This document shows, one piece after another, positions 42,802-46,153 of a DNA stretch of 46,153 bases; position 1 is the stretch's first letter, and each line of letters starts with the position of its first letter. The notes beneath the pieces are model-generated. The model searched no databases. It worked only from the letters and a program-made list of their open reading frames with translations, and was not told where the DNA came from. Origin of the DNA: Oscillospiraceae bacterium (GTDB lineage Bacteria; Bacillota; Clostridia; Saccharofermentanales; Fastidiosipilaceae); contig JAQWFM010000011.1 in assembly GCA_028704415.1 (NCBI GenBank), positions 1-46,153 of the forward strand, given 5' to 3'. The position numbers and the translations under genes were made by a program.

Positions 42802-43902
42802 ATGACGGAACAAGATAAACGATTTACCCCTGATACGGGCGCTTCCGCCGGGCTGACCGCAACCACTGCGGCTGCGGTCAGCCCGGCTGCGGAGACAGAC
42901 TGGAGCGCGCGGGTCTGGCAGCGCCGCCTGCCGGACGGGGGACTGATCCCGGCCATTGGGATGGGAACCTTTGGCTCAGATAAATATGGCGCGCAGGCGG
43001 TGTCCGACGCGGTGTATGGCGCGGTGCGCTGTGGCTACCGGCTGCTGGACTGCGCGGCGGTCTATCAAAATGAGGCGGACATCGGCCGGGTTTTGCAGCG
43101 GCTGTTTACAGAGGGTGTGGTCAGCCGTCAGGAACTGTTTATCACCTCTAAAGTCTGGAATGACCGGCACCATGAGGTAGTGGCTGCCTGCCGGGAGAGC
43201 CTGCGGGATCTGCAGCTGCAGCAGCTGGATCTGTATTTTTTGCATTGGCCGTTTCCTAACTACCACGCGCCGCATTGTGACGGGGACGCCCGCAATCCGG
43301 ATTCCCGCCCCTTCAGGGTGGATGAATTCATGCAGACCTGGCGACAGCTGGAGCAGCTGGTGGATCTGGGCTTAACCCGCTATATTGGCATGTCCAATAT
43401 GACTGTGCCCAAGCTCAAAGCTGTTCTGCCTCTCTGCCGGATCAAGCCGGTGGCCCTGGAGATGGAACTGCATCCATCCTTCCAGCAGCCGGAGCTTTTC
43501 CAATACGCCCTGTCCCAGGGCATTCAGCCTGTTGGCTTTTCGCCCATCGGGTCGCCCTCACGGCCTGAGCGGGACCGGACATCGGAGGATGTGGCGGATA
43601 CCGAGCTTCCGTCTATCCAGGCCGCGGCCAAAGCGCACGGGCTGCACCCCGCTGTGGTCTGCCTTAAATGGGCCGTGCAGCGCGGTCAGATTCCAATTCC
43701 GTTTTCAGTTAAACCGGAGCAGTATCTGGCCAATCTTAAGTGCAGCTTTGAAGATCCGCTGACAGATCAGGAGATGGCGGCTATCGCCCGGGATGACCGC
43801 AACTGCCGTCTGATCAAGGGACAGGTTTTTTTGTGGCCGGGCGCCAGCAACTGGCAGGAACTCTGGGACCTGGACGGCCGGATAGCCGGCAGCCGGACCT
43901 GA
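42802..43902 (+). CDS. aldo/keto reductase
   Basis: This 366-residue NADPH-dependent reductase of the AKR superfamily has the catalytic tetrad clearly: Asp in LLDCAAVY, Tyr in AVYQNE, Lys in TSKVWND and His in YFLHWPFP. A cofactor-binding KWAVQRGQIPIPFS follows near 295. The N-terminus has an extra 35-residue Ala/Thr-rich stretch before the barrel (starting near VWQRRLPDG), not usual in the family. A perfect 13-bp inverted repeat is embedded in it. ATG 42802 follows CAGGAGG; the longer frame to 42763 is rejected. It lies between the alcohol dehydrogenase and FucU. The fucose or other aldose substrate is inferred. Confidence 0.85.
   Translation: MTEQDKRFTPDTGASAGLTATTAAAVSPAAETDWSARVWQRRLPDGGLIPAIGMGTFGSDKYGAQAVSDAVYGAVRCGYRLLDCAAVYQNEADIGRVLQRLFTEGVVSRQELFITSKVWNDRHHEVVAACRESLRDLQLQQLDLYFLHWPFPNYHAPHCDGDARNPDSRPFRVDEFMQTWRQLEQLVDLGLTRYIGMSNMTVPKLKAVLPLCRIKPVALEMELHPSFQQPELFQYALSQGIQPVGFSPIGSPSRPERDRTSEDVADTELPSIQAAAKAHGLHPAVVCLKWAVQRGQIPIPFSVKPEQYLANLKCSFEDPLTDQEMAAIARDDRNCRLIKGQVFLWPGASNWQELWDLDGRIAGSRT
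42849..42885 (+). repeat. perfect 13-bp inverted repeat inside AKR coding sequence
   Basis: CGGGCTGACCGCA (42849-42861) and TGCGGTCAGCCCG (42873-42885) with an 11-nt spacer. It would form a strong mRNA hairpin about 47 nt after the start codon, in the non-conserved N-terminal stretch. It could affect translation or be a small inserted palindrome. Confidence 0.85.
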
Positions 43903-43932
43903 GCCCGCAAAACGAAGCAAAGGAGACAAAAA

Positions 43933-44379
43933 ATGTTAAAAGGAATACCGGCCGTACTTTCGCCGGAATTGCTCAAAACCCTGTGTGAAATGGGACACAG
44001 CGACCGCCTGGTTTTAGCCGACGGCAACTTTCCGGTACCAACCATGGGCCGTGACGCGGTCATCATCCGCGCGGACGGGCATGGCGTGCCGGAACTGCTG
44101 GACGCCATCCTCACACTCTTTCCGCTGGATGCTTATGTGGAACATCCGGTAACCTTGATGGAAGTGATGCCGGGCGATCCGGTGGCTACCCCAATCTGGG
44201 AAACCTATAAGGAAATTATTGCCCGCCACGATCCCCGCGGCGCGGCGGTGATCGGATCAACCGACCGTTTCAGCTTTTATCAGGAAGCCCGCCAGTGCTA
44301 TTGCATTGTAGCGACCGGCGAAACCGCGCTTTACGCCAATATCATTTTGCAGAAAGGTGTCGTCCAGAATCATGTATGA
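43933..44379 (+). CDS. fucU: L-fucose mutarotase FucU (RbsD/FucU family)
   Basis: This is a 148-residue RbsD/FucU protein that interconverts alpha and beta anomers of L-fucose. Typical motifs are LLKTLCEMGHSDRLVLADGNFP (split by length; His near 22 and Asp near 24 are catalytic-type), IIRADGHGVPELLDAIL near 46, and AVIGSTDRFSFYQEARQCY near 110. The C-terminus shows TGETALYANIILQKG, a FucU-type ending. ATG 43933 follows AAAGGAG. It overlaps the fucosidase start by 8 nt, so the two are coupled. The GH29 neighbour supports FucU over RbsD. No fucI, fucK or fucA is in the window. Confidence 0.87.
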   Translation: MLKGIPAVLSPELLKTLCEMGHSDRLVLADGNFPVPTMGRDAVIIRADGHGVPELLDAILTLFPLDAYVEHPVTLMEVMPGDPVATPIWETYKEIIARHDPRGAAVIGSTDRFSFYQEARQCYCIVATGETALYANIILQKGVVQNHV

Positions 44380-45865
44380 TATGCAGCCTTACTTAGCGAC
44401 AATAGATCGGGTGATTGCTGACGGACCCTACCAGGATGATTGGGACTCGCTGGCTGGCTGGCGCGTTCCCGCGTGGTACCAGCAGGCCAAATTCGGCATT
44501 TTTATTCACTGGGGTGTATACAGCGTGCCGGCTTTCGGCAGCGAATGGTATTCGCGCAACATGTATATTCAAGGTTCGCCTGAATATGAGCACCACCTCA
44601 AGACTTATGGACCGCACAAGGACTTTGGTTACAAGGATTTTATCCCCCGCTTTACCGCGGAACACTTTGACCCGGATGCCTGGGCGGCGCTCTTTAAAGA
44701 AGCCGGTGCGCGTTACGTGGTCCCGGTAGCCGAGCATCATGATGGCTTTCAGATGTACCGCAGTGATATCTCTCATTGGAACGCCTATGAAATGGGACCG
44801 CAGCGGGATGTTCTGGGTGAACTGAAACAAAGCTTCAGCCGTCAGGGCCTGATTACCGGCGCCTCCTCTCACCGGGTGGAACACTGGTTTTTTATGGGTC
44901 ACGGCAAGGACTTTGACAGTGACATCAAGGAGCCGTTGCGGCGCGGCGATTTTTACTGGCCGGCCATGCCGGAGGCAGATCACTTTGATCTCTTCAGTAA
45001 ACCGGTTCCAACTCAGGAATATATGCAGGACTGGCTGCTGCGTACCTGTGAAATCATTGACCGCTATCAGCCGCGGCTGCTCTACTTTGACTGGTGGATT
45101 CAGCACAGTGCCATGAAGCCGTATCTGAAAAAACTGGCAGCTTACTACTACAACCGGGCAGCTGAACGCGGGCAGGAAGTAGCCATCAACTACAAGCATG
45201 ACGCCTTTATGTTCGGCACGGCGGTACCGGATATTGAACGCGGCCAGTTTGCGGCGGTCCAGCCTTATTTCTGGCAGACTGACACAGCGATCGCGCTGAA
45301 TTCCTGGTGCTATACAGAGAACAATCAGTTCCGTCCTTATGAGGATATTCTTTGTGATCTGGCGGATATTGTCAGCAAAAACGGCACCTTACTGCTCAAT
45401 GTGGGACCAAAGTCTGACGGTACAATTTCCGGGCCGGATCAGGCTGTCCTGCGGGGCATTGGCGCCTGGCTCAAAGTGAATGGTGAGGCTATCTATGACA
45501 GCTCAGTCTGGCGCGAGTCGGGCGAAGGCCCCACTGTAGTGGAGTCCGGCCAATTTACGGACGGCAAAAAGAAGGCGTTTACCTCTCAGGACTTCCGCTT
45601 TACCCGTCATGGCAGCTATCTTTACGTAATCGCGCTGAAACCGGCGGCGGACGGACATTATTGCGTCCACGCGCTGGGCCGGCAGGACGCCAGCCGCCTG
45701 GCCAATTTCAGCGGCCTGATCCGGGAGGTGTCTTTGCTGGGGGCAAAGCGGCCGATTATCTGGGAGCGCCAGGAAAACGGACTGCAGCTGGATACCGGGG
45801 GGCAGGAGCAGGACCGCGGCAGTCAGAAAGACTGTCCGCTGGTCTTTAAAATTCGGGTGGACTAG
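44372..45865 (+). CDS. alpha-L-fucosidase, GH29
   Basis: This is a 497-residue retaining alpha-L-fucosidase. The signature KFGIFIHWGVYSVPAFGSEWYSRNM lies near residues 46-70. EHHDGFQMYRS near 123 binds fucose, and the nucleophile Asp is in RLLYFDWWI near 234. A C-terminal beta domain (about 370-497) includes LLLNVGPKSDGTI near 345. No signal peptide is seen, so imported fucosyl-oligosaccharides would be cleaved inside the cell. ATG 44372 is used because it overlaps the fucU end and lies about 12 nt after AAAGGTG; ATG 44381 and GTG 44357 are alternatives. A 16-bp near-direct repeat lies at the stop codon. It is the key enzyme of the operon. Confidence 0.9.
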   Translation: MYDMQPYLATIDRVIADGPYQDDWDSLAGWRVPAWYQQAKFGIFIHWGVYSVPAFGSEWYSRNMYIQGSPEYEHHLKTYGPHKDFGYKDFIPRFTAEHFDPDAWAALFKEAGARYVVPVAEHHDGFQMYRSDISHWNAYEMGPQRDVLGELKQSFSRQGLITGASSHRVEHWFFMGHGKDFDSDIKEPLRRGDFYWPAMPEADHFDLFSKPVPTQEYMQDWLLRTCEIIDRYQPRLLYFDWWIQHSAMKPYLKKLAAYYYNRAAERGQEVAINYKHDAFMFGTAVPDIERGQFAAVQPYFWQTDTAIALNSWCYTENNQFRPYEDILCDLADIVSKNGTLLLNVGPKSDGTISGPDQAVLRGIGAWLKVNGEAIYDSSVWRESGEGPTVVESGQFTDGKKKAFTSQDFRFTRHGSYLYVIALKPAADGHYCVHALGRQDASRLANFSGLIREVSLLGAKRPIIWERQENGLQLDTGGQEQDRGSQKDCPLVFKIRVD

Positions 45866-45878
45866 AATTCGGGTGGAC
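45850..45878 (+). repeat. 16-bp tandem duplication at fucosidase stop
   Basis: AATTCGGGTGGAC occurs at 45850-45862 and again at 45866-45878, with the TAG stop between them. It looks like a recent slippage duplication that copied the last codons past the stop. No function is assigned. Confidence 0.85.
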
Positions 45879-45901
45879 CAGGATCCGGAAGAGACAGACA
45901 G

Positions 45902-45954
45902 GCAGCGGCCGGCTTTGCTAGACTTTTAGTATGTTTAGTGCAATCGGCCGCTGC
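45902..45954 (+). terminator. long-stem hairpin between fucosidase and AKR
   Basis: GCAGCGGCCG (45902-45911) and CGGCCGCTGC (45945-45954) form a perfect 10-bp stem around a 33-nt AT-rich loop, followed by a weak T-containing stretch. It could be an mRNA processing/stability stem or an inefficient terminator before the next gene. Confidence 0.4.
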
Positions 45955-45979
45955 TGCTTTGTTATAGGGAGGACTGCCT

Positions 45980-46153
45980 ATGCCACCCATTCTGATTCCA
46001 ACTGTCAAGCTGAATACCGGCGCCTCAATCCCGCGGCTGGCGCTGGGGACCTGGGAGATACCGGCTGCCCAGGCGCCGGAGCTGGTCAGTTTTGGCCTGA
46101 AATCCGGCTATCGTTCCGCAGATACCGCCTGGGCTTATCACAATGAAGCTGCA
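45980..46153 (+). CDS. aldo/keto reductase, partial (cut by window end)
   Basis: This is the first 58 codons of an AKR-superfamily protein. VKLNTGASIPRLALGTWEI and GYRSADTAWAYHNE contain the family start and the Asp/Tyr region of the active site (Asp in SADTA, Tyr in WAYHNE). ATG 45980 follows AGGGAGGAC. It is the second aldo/keto reductase of the fucose locus and is clearly different in sequence from the first one. The gene continues beyond the window. Confidence 0.85.
   Translation, partial: MPPILIPTVKLNTGASIPRLALGTWEIPAAQAPELVSFGLKSGYRSADTAWAYHNEAA

Noticed and set aside
44393-45199. 268-codon minus-strand ORF opposite the fucosidase
   Set aside because: It overlaps the catalytic motifs of GH29 and has no family match.
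1-46153. CRISPR array, transposase, tRNA or rRNA
   Set aside because: The only arrays seen are coding or degenerate tandem repeats without spacers; no RNA gene or insertion-sequence signature was recognised by eye.

Overview
The window looks like chromosomal DNA of an anaerobic, fermentative bacterium. Most genes are GC-rich and preceded by strong AGGAGG-type ribosome binding sites. The gene families (DUF4956/VTC pair, GPH sugar symporter, class Ib ribonucleotide reductase subunit, ECF sigma with membrane anti-sigma partner, P3-type proton ATPase, membrane-anchored AraC regulator) fit the Bacillota, probably Clostridia, better than any other phylum. Two islands (about 19.78-20.47 kb and 36.24-37.66 kb) are much more AT-rich and hold small secreted proteins. 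No rRNA, tRNA, CRISPR array or transposase was recognised.

Layout. 0-7.6 kb, mostly minus strand: an alpha/beta esterase, a broken mmcQ/yjbR gene translationally coupled to putP, an M20 amidohydrolase, a 3'-truncated DUF4956 membrane protein, a VTC-type polyphosphate polymerase and an OmpR-type two-component pair. 7.9-14.8 kb: a SAM methyltransferase, then a complete three-gene Shango-type anti-phage system (TerB-like protein, BrxD-like ATPase, DEVH helicase). 14.9-19.7 kb: an SDR and a nucleoside hydrolase, meeting tail-to-tail a glutaredoxin/nrdF pair. nrdF and the next gene, a membrane-anchored AraC regulator, both lack their 5' ends and face each other across a probable deletion scar. 20.1-23.3 kb: a small secreted protein with a two-permease MacB/FtsX-like ABC exporter. 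23.5-25.9 kb: a P-type proton ATPase. 26-29.6 kb: a GPH symporter, an esterase and a CehA-type PHP hydrolase in one operon. 29.8-32 kb: an anti-sigma/ECF-sigma pair. 32.3-35.2 kb: a tightly coupled trio of apparently cytoplasmic proteins (DUF1858 fused to an ABC-substrate-binding fold, a HypB/UreG-like GTPase with cysteine pairs, and a soluble ABC ATPase with an ScdA_N-like head). 35.3-35.9 kb: a decayed ABC exporter gene. 36.4-37.7 kb: an AT-rich island. 37.8-46.1 kb: a glycan locus with a GH31 glucosidase/xylosidase, an AraC regulator, a zinc alcohol dehydrogenase, two aldo/keto reductases, FucU and a GH29 fucosidase.

Main themes. (1) The most complete recognised system is Shango at 8.8-14.8 kb; its TerB-like protein carries a 10-unit Ala/Pro repeat. 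(2) The best candidate for an undescribed system is the trio at 32.3-35.2 kb. It has ABC-transporter parts but no membrane permease or visible signal peptide, plus a GTPase with metal-ligand-like cysteines, which suggests intracellular metal or cofactor handling. (3) Gene decay is frequent: mmcQ, DUF4956, nrdF, the membrane AraC regulator and an ABC exporter are all damaged. (4) The fucose operon has fucosidase and mutarotase with dehydrogenases/reductases but no fucI/fucK/fucA in view, which suggests non-phosphorylative fucose processing or that those genes lie elsewhere. All family calls come from reading the sequence; no database search was run.
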